A stretch of 12,026 nucleotides of DNA, taken from assembly GCA_027061705.1 (NCBI GenBank), contig JAMOVB010000168.1, positions 1 through 12,026 on the forward strand, read 5' to 3'. The DNA comes from Desulfurococcales archaeon. Its GTDB lineage: Archaea > Thermoproteota > Thermoprotei_A > Sulfolobales > NBVN01. Of this stretch, positions 1 through 5,690 are shown piece after piece. Position numbers and translations under genes: made by a program. The first letter of the stretch is position 1; each line of letters starts with the position of its first letter. The notes below the pieces were generated by a model, which ran no database searches, was not told the DNA's origin, and worked only from the letters and a program-made list of their open reading frames with translations.

Positions 1-1385
1 TCACCGCCTCCTGCCGGCTTTCCTTCCTCACCGCCGCCCCCCTCAAGCACCAGCTCGAAATTATCGCGGACGGGCTTGTACACCTTCTCGTAGAACTTCC
101 TCGGATCTGTAAGCACGTGCTTAGGGAATCTGCTTAAGTATTTTAAAGCGGCCTCCCAAGCCTTCTCGTACGGTACGACGGCGGATATCTTACTAGCTAT
201 CTGCCTATCATAGTCCTCCGGCCTCTGCTCCTGCCCGCCCATAATGAAGTACCCTGAGGGCCCGACAAACGCCTCCTCGCCGGCGACCTCAACAAGCTTC
301 CCACCACCGCCTCCCTGCTTGGGCGGACGCCTTACACCCACAACCCTCCTGGCCGCTACAGCCTGGCCCCTCCGCTTCGCCCACGCGTAGAATATAGCTC
401 TGTTAAGGCCGAATGACTTAGCCTTATCTAAGTCGCCGTAGAGTAGGTAGTATCTAGCGGCTTGAAGGAGCCCCATCACTTGAAACCTACCCACGCCGCC
501 TCCACGCCTAAGCAAGGCCGGCCTACGTCTAGCGCCGCTAACCTCAGCTCGCTGCGTAGGCATGGTTTCAACCCTGCCGTGCTTGCCTCCCCTACCCACC
601 TCCCTAACAGCCTTCCTAACCAGCTCGTCAAGCTCGCCGTCATCGTAGATGCCCCAGCAGCTCTGATGTTTGAACGAGTCCGGCCTAACCCAATCAAGCG
701 TGAATGACGCTATGTAGTCCGGCTTGAAGCATACTGCGACTCTGTCTAGCTCCCTATGGAGGGATAGTGGGGCCGTGAAGACCCTCTTCAAATCCACAAG
801 GTTTTCGATCTTAACCTCACCGCCACCCCTCCTCCCCGCACTTTTGAGCCTTTCTGAATACTTCCTAAGCACGTACTCAATCACAGCATACGCCGCGTCA
901 ACAGGTGTAATCATCAAGTCCCTTAAGCAATCCTCGCTCACCCCATTCTCATTTAACCTAACGTGAACACCCTCACCGCTCCAGAGGAGGTAGACACTTC
1001 TCTCCACACCTTCCGATTCAAGTATCTTAACAAGCTCGGCAGCAACCTCTAAGGCGGCCCTCCAATCCCCTTTAACTAAGTCTATATCCCAGAAGGGCGT
1101 GTATTTAATCACGTTACCTACGTTCTCAACATCCTCCTTCCTCCTTAGGCTGGACCATATCGACGCCGTGACGTAGATAGTCCTAACGCCGATGCCTAAG
1201 TGCCTCCTCACCTTAACCGTGACGTTCGTGGGGCTGGAGAACGTCAGCGGCGCGCTCCCCTCATACCTTACGAACACCCTACCACTGCCGAACCTGCCTT
1301 CAAGGGCCGCCCACCTCCCCCTAGAATATCTGAATATCTCGCTCCTCACATCCTCCCTCGAGTAGTGCTTAAGCACGTCAACCAC
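1..1385 (-). CDS. PriS-like primase-polymerase (AEP superfamily) with C-terminal extension, partial
   Basis: The reading frame is open on the minus strand from a GTG at 1385 to the left edge (461 codons seen; the 3' end is outside). Residues about 60-215 carry the archaeal/eukaryotic primase small-subunit landmarks: FWDID (98-102, catalytic Asp100 and Asp102), SGEGVHV (136-142), and VDLKRV followed by PLSLH (197-210), where Asp198 fits the third metal-binding Asp and His210 the nucleotide-binding His. The family makes RNA or DNA primers and some members act in repair. Unlike replicative PriS (about 330 aa) it shows no Cys4 zinc knuckle after the DxD motif and it extends for 220 or more residues, with a Gly-rich linker near 357-363 and a helical-looking region at 303-345. 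It is therefore more likely a paralogue than the replicative subunit. The start is chosen for GGTGAG 5-6 nt upstream; an in-frame GTG at 1445 is the alternative. Substrate and partners are unknown. Confidence 0.75.
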   Translation of the reverse strand, partial: MVDVLKHYSREDVRSEIFRYSRGRWAALEGRFGSGRVFVRYEGSAPLTFSSPTNVTVKVRRHLGIGVRTIYVTASIWSSLRRKEDVENVGNVIKYTPFWDIDLVKGDWRAALEVAAELVKILESEGVERSVYLLWSGEGVHVRLNENGVSEDCLRDLMITPVDAAYAVIEYVLRKYSERLKSAGRRGGGEVKIENLVDLKRVFTAPLSLHRELDRVAVCFKPDYIASFTLDWVRPDSFKHQSCWGIYDDGELDELVRKAVREVGRGGKHGRVETMPTQRAEVSGARRRPALLRRGGGVGRFQVMGLLQAARYYLLYGDLDKAKSFGLNRAIFYAWAKRRGQAVAARRVVGVRRPPKQGGGGGKLVEVAGEEAFVGPSGYFIMGGQEQRPEDYDRQIASKISAVVPYEKAWEAALKYLSRFPKHVLTDPRKFYEKVYKPVRDNFELVLEGGGGEEGKPAGGG

Positions 1386-1460
1386 TAAACCCTCACCTAA
1401 CGTTAAGGGTTTAGGACGCGGCGCAAAAGATAAGGGGACAGGCACTTCGCTGGGAAAGAG

Positions 1461-1467
1461 TCTTAAA
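1461..1467 (-). promoter_or_regulatory. Putative TATA box of the primase-like gene
   Basis: Read on the minus strand, the sequence is TTTAAGA, preceded by GAGGAGG. It lies about 27 nt upstream of an expected start site near 1437, giving a leader of about 50 nt to the preferred GTG at 1385. It lies only about 20 nt from the alternative GTG at 1445, which is short for a leaderless transcript. It is back to back with the plus-strand box at 1493-1500. Confidence 0.35.
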
Positions 1468-1492
1468 CCTCCTCAACCCAGCCTAATCTAGG

Positions 1493-1500
1493 CTTAAAGG
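1493..1500 (+). promoter_or_regulatory. Putative TATA box of the SIS-SDR operon
   Basis: CTTAAAGG matches the crenarchaeal TATA consensus. Its centre is about 26 nt upstream of a predicted start site near 1523, leaving a leader of about 19 nt that contains GGTGA (1531-1535), six bases before the TTG start at 1542. The box is about 30 bp from the divergent box at 1461-1467. Confidence 0.5.
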
Positions 1501-1541
1501 CCGTGGCCGCCGCTGTAACCGACTACGTGTGGTGAATTTAA

Positions 1542-2441
1542 TTGAAGGGCGTGGCTGCAGGGGTGAGGTCCTCAGTCGAGAAGGCCCTCAAGTCGGTGAC
1601 GGACGATGCCGTTAACCTAGTGAGCGGGTTCGTAAGGGATTCCAGGAAATTAATACTCACGCACGCCGGGCCGTACACGTCCCCAGCAAGATACGCTTCA
1701 CTAATACTCAACTCGCTATCCAACGTCGAATGCCTTTGGATGCACCCGCAGGACCTAATGTACTACCTAGCGCCGTACGAGGAGGGTGAGGCCGCGTCCG
1801 TGCTGATAACATCTCCTGACGAGGGCATCAACACTCTGGCGATGCTTCTAGATCAACTCACCTGGACAGGTCACTCCATAGCTTTAGTAACCCAGCATGA
1901 ACTGCCTGAGATCATAGCCTATAAGATCCCGGATACTGCCGCCTACGTAAGCCTAGACACTAGCGAGTGGTTGCTGGCGGTGCATATTCTCCTAGCTAGG
2001 GCGGCTGCTAAGGCATGTAGGGAGGGGTTAAGGCATGATCGAATAGTTCGCGAGGTATCCGACCTCACATCGGTCGTTGACGACCTCATAGAGGAGTACA
2101 GCGATGATTTGGAGAGGGTTGCTGACTTCATTAGGGAGCCTGTAGTGATAACGTCCTCACCAACCATGTGGGGGGTTGCGGAATCGATAGCTTACTCACG
2201 CGTGGCGAGGAAGGGGAGGTATTTAGTGGAGCCGGAGGCTGTCTCCCAAGTAGCGGCTTACGTCGGGAGGGTACTGCTAATAAGCACCGACGTTGAGGAG
2301 TACTCAATGAGGTTAGTTAAGTCCCTCCAAATGACGTCATCGGCAAGCGTTATCGAGCTTAAGCTACATACAGATCCGCTAACAGCGCCGATATACGGCT
2401 TGATGCTCGCTAAAGCCCTGGAGCTGGCGGGGAGCGCGTAA
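1542..2441 (+). CDS. Double SIS-domain (sugar isomerase fold) protein
   Basis: This 299-aa protein resembles the sugar-phosphate-binding half of GlmS-type and AgaS-type SIS proteins. A first SIS lobe is visible at about residues 25-150: a beta strand and Gly turn at LILTHAGPYTS (37-47), then SVLITSPDEG (86-95) with the Ser/Thr-rich phosphate-binding pattern, then SIALVTQ (112-118). A second lobe follows at about 197-297, with VVITSSPTMWGVAESIA (201-217), VLLISTD (244-250) and DPLTAPIYGLMLAKALE near the C-terminus, a usual end for double-SIS proteins. There is no N-terminal glutaminase domain, so it is not a full GlmS. The lobes are divergent and I cannot assign a substrate. The start is TTG, supported by GGTGA six bases upstream. 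Its stop TAA shares its last base with the ATG of the SDR gene, so the pair is probably translated together. Confidence 0.7.
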   Translation: MKGVAAGVRSSVEKALKSVTDDAVNLVSGFVRDSRKLILTHAGPYTSPARYASLILNSLSNVECLWMHPQDLMYYLAPYEEGEAASVLITSPDEGINTLAMLLDQLTWTGHSIALVTQHELPEIIAYKIPDTAAYVSLDTSEWLLAVHILLARAAAKACREGLRHDRIVREVSDLTSVVDDLIEEYSDDLERVADFIREPVVITSSPTMWGVAESIAYSRVARKGRYLVEPEAVSQVAAYVGRVLLISTDVEEYSMRLVKSLQMTSSASVIELKLHTDPLTAPIYGLMLAKALELAGSA

Positions 2442-3184
2442 TGCGTCGGCAGCCCGTGCTGATCGTGGGGGCTTCCGGGAAGATCGGTCTGACGCTTACT
2501 AAGGCGCTTGCAACCTCAGGCTACCCGCTCATACTGCAGTGCAGGAGTGGATGCGGGAAGATCGTAGACGCTCTCAATGTCTCGCTGCATGTAAGCGGCC
2601 TAAGCATCCGCATAATTAGACATGACTTCCTTAGGGAGGGTGTTGACCGCTTCATAAGCAAGCTCAGGTCTGAGGGCCTAACGAACTTCTCGACAGCTAT
2701 TATCTCGCTCGGGATTTACAGCGAGGTAACGCCGCGCGAGTCCAGCGACGACGTCGTTAGGAAGGTCATACTAACGAATCTAGGGGCACACGTCAGGCTT
2801 GTGGAGGCGCTCCCGTACCTAAGTACGGCTGATGACCTAGCAATACTGATACTGACGGACGTGACGCCTGAGGCCGGCCCTAACGCCTACTCCGGGCTAA
2901 GGCCTTCACTACCTTACCTGGCAGCGTCGGCCGGGGTTCACGCCTTAATTAAGGCTGCCCCCTACAGGCTCCCCCGAAATACCTACGTAATAGGTATAGC
3001 GTTAGGGTGGGTTGAGGGCCCCCACTTAAACGAACGTTTAAGGAGCTTCATAAGGGAGACAGTACCTGCGGGCGAGCCCGTCAGCCTCGACGACATCGTT
3101 GATATCGTGCTTAAGCTCTGCAATCGTGAGTTGCCTGTGAGGGCTCTCAACGGATGTATTCTGAAGTTAAGTAATGGGTTGTGA
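2441..3184 (+). CDS. SDR-fold NAD(P)-binding protein with altered active site
   Basis: This 247-aa protein starts with the dinucleotide-binding loop of short-chain dehydrogenases, GASGKIG (10-16), after a beta strand. The LTNLGAHVRL segment gives the conserved Asn113. Thr139 (in LILTDV) stands where the catalytic Ser is expected, and Tyr159 (in PYLAASAGVHAL) where the catalytic Tyr is expected. Position Tyr+4 is Ser163, not Lys, so the usual YxxxK is broken. GWVEGP (189-194) corresponds to the PG motif region. The overall pattern is closest to the pteridine-reductase-like branch of SDRs, but that is only an impression. The lost Lys may mean a changed reaction, a binding-only role, or that another residue substitutes. 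It overlaps the SIS gene by one base. Both genes may act on one metabolite, but the sequence does not show which. Confidence 0.75.
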   Translation: MRRQPVLIVGASGKIGLTLTKALATSGYPLILQCRSGCGKIVDALNVSLHVSGLSIRIIRHDFLREGVDRFISKLRSEGLTNFSTAIISLGIYSEVTPRESSDDVVRKVILTNLGAHVRLVEALPYLSTADDLAILILTDVTPEAGPNAYSGLRPSLPYLAASAGVHALIKAAPYRLPRNTYVIGIALGWVEGPHLNERLRSFIRETVPAGEPVSLDDIVDIVLKLCNRELPVRALNGCILKLSNGL

Positions 3185-3253
3185 GGTCAGCCGCGGGTTC
3201 TGAGCTCACCAATCGCCCCTTGTAAGCCACATCATTCCTCAGCCGTTCCTCAA

Positions 3254-3265
3254 GGGATTAATCCC
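3254..3265. repeat. 12-bp perfect palindrome upstream of phosphoesterase gene
   Basis: GGGATTAATCCC reads identically on both strands and gains a further 4-bp arm pair on the outside (CTCA/TGAG). It lies 33 nt before the preferred TTG start of the phosphoesterase. It could be a repressor site or an RNA hairpin at the end of the SIS-SDR transcript; the sequence does not decide. Confidence 0.5.
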
Positions 3266-3284
3266 CCTGAGAGTCAAAAATCTT

Positions 3285-3291
3285 GAGGAGG
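3285..3291 (+). promoter_or_regulatory. Shine-Dalgarno site deciding the phosphoesterase start
   Basis: GAGGAGG is followed after six bases by TTG at 3298. The upstream in-frame TTG at 3283 overlaps this site and has no Shine-Dalgarno sequence of its own, so 3298 is the better start. Confidence 0.6.
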
Positions 3292-3297
3292 CGTGGT

Positions 3298-4044
3298 TTG
3301 GAGCTGGTTGAGGGTGTTGAGGTAGTTGATGAGTTGCCCGCTATCTACTTAAGAGGGCATGGCGTGCTTGTGCTCGCAGACACGCACCTCGGTTTTGAGG
3401 AGGAGATGGCTGAGTCAGGCGTGTACATACCTCCGTTCCAGCTCGGGAGGGTTATGAGGGTTATTAAGGAGGCTGTCGAGGGGGTTGAGCCCAAGACCGT
3501 AGTTATAGCTGGTGACTTCAAACACATATTCTCGAGGTTAGGTAGGGTTGAGCGTAGGGAGCTCGCCGAGGTACTTACCTACCTACTCCCGAGGGTGGAT
3601 GACGTGATAGTGGTTAGGGGGAATCACGACAACTACCTCCCCCTGCTGAGGAGGAAATTCCCCTTTAAGATAGTGGATCACCTGCTGGTCGGTAGGTACT
3701 TAATAATCCACGGCCATAAGGACATCCCCGAAGGCGTGGGGGAGTGGGATACGCTGATATTCGGGCATGAGCACCCAAGCATAACAATAAGAGATAGTAT
3801 AGGCGTTATAGGTAAGTTCCCATGCTTCCTTATCGGGGAGCTGGCGGACGGGAGGAGATTCGTGACCTTACCGGCTGTGGGGGCGTATCAGACAGGCTCT
3901 AGGATAACGCTGGATAGGGATACGTACCTCTCACCCATACTGAAGCGTAGGGCCGTCCTAGAGAGGGTTAGGCCCGTGATAGTTGATGAGGAGGTAGGGC
4001 TCTTCGAACTACCCCCGCTTTCAGAGTTCCTCGACCTCCTCTGA
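3298..4044 (+). CDS. Archaeal calcineurin-like metallophosphoesterase (SbcD-related, MJ0037-type)
   Basis: The 248-aa product has the full motif set of the calcineurin-like phosphoesterase fold in order: DTH (Asp28, His30), GDFKH (Asp73), GNHD (Asn109, His110, Asp111), HGH (138-140) and GHEH (156-159). These residues bind the two-metal centre. Length and the LPAVGAYQTG segment fit the archaeal family related to the nuclease SbcD but lacking its partner-binding region; family members are presumed phosphoesterases or nucleases of unsettled substrate. It is probably cytoplasmic, with no signal peptide or membrane helix. Starting at the TTG of 3283 would add five residues (MRRRG). It stands alone on the plus strand, 113 bp after the SDR gene and 42 bp before tbp, which has its own promoter. 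Confidence 0.85.
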   Translation: MELVEGVEVVDELPAIYLRGHGVLVLADTHLGFEEEMAESGVYIPPFQLGRVMRVIKEAVEGVEPKTVVIAGDFKHIFSRLGRVERRELAEVLTYLLPRVDDVIVVRGNHDNYLPLLRRKFPFKIVDHLLVGRYLIIHGHKDIPEGVGEWDTLIFGHEHPSITIRDSIGVIGKFPCFLIGELADGRRFVTLPAVGAYQTGSRITLDRDTYLSPILKRRAVLERVRPVIVDEEVGLFELPPLSEFLDLL

Positions 4045-4048
4045 ATCA

Positions 4049-4056
4049 CTTAAAAA
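4049..4056 (+). promoter_or_regulatory. TATA box of the tbp gene
   Basis: CTTAAAAA begins 5 bp after the phosphoesterase stop codon, with its centre about 34 nt before the GTG start. A start site near 4079-4082 is expected, giving a very short leader. GGGGAT just before the GTG may serve as a weak ribosome site. Confidence 0.6.
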
Positions 4057-4065
4057 CCCCCTTTA

Positions 4066-4080
4066 CCCCTTTAAAAGGGG
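4066..4080. repeat. 15-bp palindrome between TATA box and tbp start
   Basis: CCCCTTT and AAAGGGG form 7-bp inverted arms around a single A. The element covers the expected transcription start of tbp, where an archaeal repressor would act. Its centre TTTAAAAG also resembles a second TATA box, so the gene product could itself bind it. Confidence 0.5.
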
Positions 4081-4086
4081 ATTTAA

Positions 4087-4662
4087 GTGGAGATTAAACC
4101 CATAATCAAGATCGAGAACATCGTAGCAACAGTCACGCTCGATCAGAGGCTCGATCTAAATATAATAGCTAGGTCAGTCCCCAACATAGAGTATGACCCT
4201 GAGGAATTCCCCGGCCTAATACTCAGGCTTGAGAGCCCCAGGCTAACTGCACTGATATTCAACTCGGGCAAGATGGTTGTGACGGGAGCGAAGAGCACGC
4301 AGATGTTGATTAAGGGCTTCAAGCACATCATGAGGATATTCGTGAGGCATGGCATAATAATCGTGGGTAAGCCGAAGATCCAGATACAGAACATAGTGGC
4401 GTCCGCTAACCTGGGCGTTGAGATAGATTTAGAGAAGGCGGCATACCTACTCCCCAACACCATGTACGAGCCTGAGCAGTTCCCCGGCCTCATACACAGG
4501 ATGAGAGACCCGAAGGTAGTCCTCCTAATATTCAGCAGCGGTAAGATGGTTATAACCGGCGCTAAGAGTGAGGAGGACGTCAAGAGAGCCGTGTACACAA
4601 TATACGAGAGGCTTAAGGAACTCGGATGCATTAGGCAGTCTCCCACAGCACCGCCCTGGTAA
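4087..4662 (+). CDS. tbp: TATA-box-binding protein (TBP)
   Basis: This 191-aa protein consists of two direct repeats that build the saddle-shaped TBP core. Repeat 1 (about 7-95) contains [19 protein letters not shown] and [11 protein letters not shown]. Repeat 2 (about 97-183) contains [21 protein letters not shown] and [11 protein letters not shown]. The DNA-kinking Phe pairs are present: FPG in each repeat, and the Phe of ALIF/LLIF before SGK. It recognises promoter TATA boxes and recruits TFB and RNA polymerase. The first repeat is the more diverged one ([16 protein letters not shown]). The short tail (RQSPTAPPW) lacks the acidic C-terminus of many archaeal TBPs. The start is GTG, as no ATG is in frame nearby and repeat 1 begins at once. 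It has its own TATA box and is followed by a 176-bp spacer. Confidence 0.97.
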   Translation: MEIKPIIKIENIVATVTLDQRLDLNIIARSVPNIEYDPEEFPGLILRLESPRLTALIFNSGKMVVTGAKSTQMLIKGFKHIMRIFVRHGIIIVGKPKIQIQNIVASANLGVEIDLEKAAYLLPNTMYEPEQFPGLIHRMRDPKVVLLIFSSGKMVITGAKSEEDVKRAVYTIYERLKELGCIRQSPTAPPW

Positions 4663-4738
4663 GCGGAGCGTGAACCTCAAAACCGGAACGCAGTATCTCT
4701 CCCTAAGTACGAGGCGCTCCAAGGCGGAAGGCATGGGA

Positions 4739-4798
4739 AGTCAGAGTGAACTGTGGTCTTCATCCCGCAGGTCGCAGGCTGCCCACCTCATCATCCGC
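4739..4798 (-). ncRNA. Candidate C/D box small RNA
   Basis: On the minus strand a perfect C box ATGATGA (4794-4788) is followed by a near-match C' box GGATGA (4765-4760) and a perfect D box CTGA (4744-4741). The span of 54 nt from C to D is usual for archaeal 2'-O-methylation guide RNAs. D' is poor, at best CTGC at 4777-4774 or 4770-4767. The stretch before D, ACCACAGTTCACT, would be the guide; I cannot name a target. A TATA-like CCTTAAAC at 4824-4817 (minus) is about 23-26 nt before the expected 5' end. The terminal stem is weak, so the call is tentative. Confidence 0.35.
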
Positions 4799-4825
4799 AA
4801 TACAGGCTGGTTTAGAGTTTAAGGG

Positions 4826-4830
4826 TTTTT
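4826..4830 (+). terminator. Possible T-tract terminator after tbp
   Basis: GGGTTTTTGC ends the 176-bp plus-strand spacer after tbp, just before the convergent gene. Archaeal RNA polymerase stops at such T-runs, but five T's is a minimal signal. Confidence 0.3.
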
Positions 4831-4838
4831 GCAGACGT

Positions 4839-5402
4839 CTACGCGGGTAAGTACTTCTTCTCCCTCTCCTCAAGCCTCCTCTTAGCTATCCAGAGCAACA
4901 TACCCATGACGCCGCAAGAAGCCCCAACAGCGGAAGTCAGTATTGAAACGAAAGCCATGAAGCCGTAAGGCCTTACTACCTCGCTAAGACTATACTCGTA
5001 CCTCGCACTACATCCTGAAGGTAGCGACACCGTAAAGAACTGCTGACCTCCTAGCCTAATCTTGAGCTCACCATTTGAGGAGAACTTGCTTACAATAGTT
5101 CTATTGCTTCCCCTAATACTCACTATGACGTGTCCGACGCTGCATGCGGCGTTAAGGCTCTTAAGCGTAAGTCCTGTTTCATAAGCGTTAAGGCTGGCAA
5201 GTACTGAAACAGGAGGTAGCTTCTTAGGTATTTGCGCTATGGTGCTAGCTATTACCCCGCTTTCGAAGAACTTGCGCTTCACGCTGATGTAGGTTGAGGA
5301 CATAGCTATGGGTAGCGTTATGAGGAGTAGTGCAAGGCCAACTATAACGAGCTTCTTAGCATAGATGTACGGTGGTTTATTTGATTTTCGTATTGGATAC
5401 AT
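4839..5402 (-). CDS. Small membrane protein with extracytoplasmic domain, unknown function
   Basis: I do not recognise this 187-aa protein. It has a short basic N-terminus, a first hydrophobic helix at about residues 18-36, an outside domain at about 40-146, a second helix at about 147-173 and a strongly charged cytoplasmic tail (AKRRLEEREKKYLPA). The outside domain has two Cys (87 and 131) that could form a disulfide, a potential N-glycosylation site (NRT, 100-102) and a beta-rich look. The topology places both ends inside the cell. It is transcribed divergently from the transporter binding-protein gene and convergently with tbp. The start is ATG, with TAAAAATC about 25 nt upstream, which fits a leaderless transcript. 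No catalytic motif is visible. Confidence 0.65.
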   Translation of the reverse strand: MYPIRKSNKPPYIYAKKLVIVGLALLLITLPIAMSSTYISVKRKFFESGVIASTIAQIPKKLPPVSVLASLNAYETGLTLKSLNAACSVGHVIVSIRGSNRTIVSKFSSNGELKIRLGGQQFFTVSLPSGCSARYEYSLSEVVRPYGFMAFVSILTSAVGASCGVMGMLLWIAKRRLEEREKKYLPA

Positions 5403-5422
5403 AACCCATCCTAATCTAATGG

Positions 5423-5430
5423 GATTTTTA
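5423..5430 (-). promoter_or_regulatory. Putative TATA box of the small membrane protein gene
   Basis: Read on the minus strand the sequence is TAAAAATC, centred about 25 nt before the ATG at 5402, the spacing expected for a leaderless crenarchaeal mRNA. A second candidate, TTTAAGTA at 5443-5436, would give a leader of about 12 nt. Confidence 0.4.
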
Positions 5431-5649
5431 GCGGTACTTAAACCTTAGTTAGGAGATGCGTTATTAGCGTACAAAATTAGTTTTATGCTCTGCTAACGAT
5501 ATTTCACATGATACTGTAAATCTATGATGGCTATATTAGCTCGTAAGTTTATTGAGCAGCGTAATATAATTTATTGACAAGCCATAAAAAGACTGTTGTT
5601 TTTACTGCGGAGTTTGTAAATCCGTCGGTGAAGTCCTTACTAGGTAATG

Positions 5650-5658
5650 CTTAAAAAG
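5650..5658 (+). promoter_or_regulatory. TATA box of the ABC binding-protein gene
   Basis: CTTAAAAAG is a near-ideal crenarchaeal TATA box, centred about 37 nt before the ATG. The expected start site is near 5680, so the mRNA leader is about 10 nt and consists mostly of the Shine-Dalgarno site GAGGTGA at 5680-5686. Confidence 0.65.
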
Positions 5659-5668
5659 GTTGGCGGCT

Positions 5669-5683
5669 CCTCAATATATGAGG
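5669..5683. repeat. Palindrome over the binding-protein transcription start
   Basis: CCTCA and TGAGG are inverted arms around ATATA. The element follows the TATA box by 10 bp and overlaps the expected start site and the first bases of the ribosome site. This is a standard place for an archaeal repressor to block initiation. No regulator gene is in the window. Confidence 0.45.
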
Positions 5684-5690
5684 TGACCTT

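Larger units (their letters stand above)
3185..3297. other. Spacer between SDR and phosphoesterase genes
   Basis: This short spacer contains no gene. Its main feature is the perfect palindrome GGGATTAATCCC at 3254-3265, flanked by CTCA (3249-3252) and TGAG (3268-3271), which extend the dyad with small bulges. No strong TATA box is seen; the AT-rich TCAAAAAT at 3274-3281 is a weak candidate. Confidence 0.5.
5403..5690. other. AT-rich divergent intergenic region
   Basis: This spacer between the divergent membrane-protein and binding-protein genes is much richer in A+T than its surroundings and has no supportable gene. It contains the two promoters, the direct repeat TTTATTGA at 5548-5555 and 5570-5577 (22 bp apart), and TGTAAATC at 5515-5522 and 5615-5622 (100 bp apart). 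The middle, about 5460-5640, is a plausible regulatory region, but no clear long inverted repeat was found in it. Confidence 0.4.

Noticed and set aside
462..966. Open frames on the plus strand (462-707, 724-966) and on the minus strand (476-697) in the left part
   Set aside because: They lie in other frames of the primase-like gene, whose minus-strand frame is open throughout and carries recognisable motifs; their products look like low-complexity noise.
1386..1445. GTG at 1445 as start of the primase-like protein
   Set aside because: It lacks a close Shine-Dalgarno site and adds 20 residues (Pro- and Leu-rich) not seen in PriS-type N-termini, whereas GTG at 1385 has GGTGAG at good spacing. 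It remains possible.
3185..3245. ATGATGT plus CTGA on the minus strand as another C/D box RNA
   Set aside because: The C box lacks the essential final A, there is no proper C'/D' pair at usual spacing, and the D box abuts the SDR stop codon.
3283..3297. TTG at 3283 as start of the phosphoesterase
   Set aside because: It overlaps the GAGGAGG site that is well placed for the TTG at 3298, and the added residues (MRRRG) are just that site translated.
4568..4822. Plus-strand open frame of 84 codons overlapping the end of tbp
   Set aside because: Half of it is a shadow of tbp, it has no ribosome site, and its product (many R, S, Q) shows no protein-like pattern. The spacer part is better explained by an RNA candidate.
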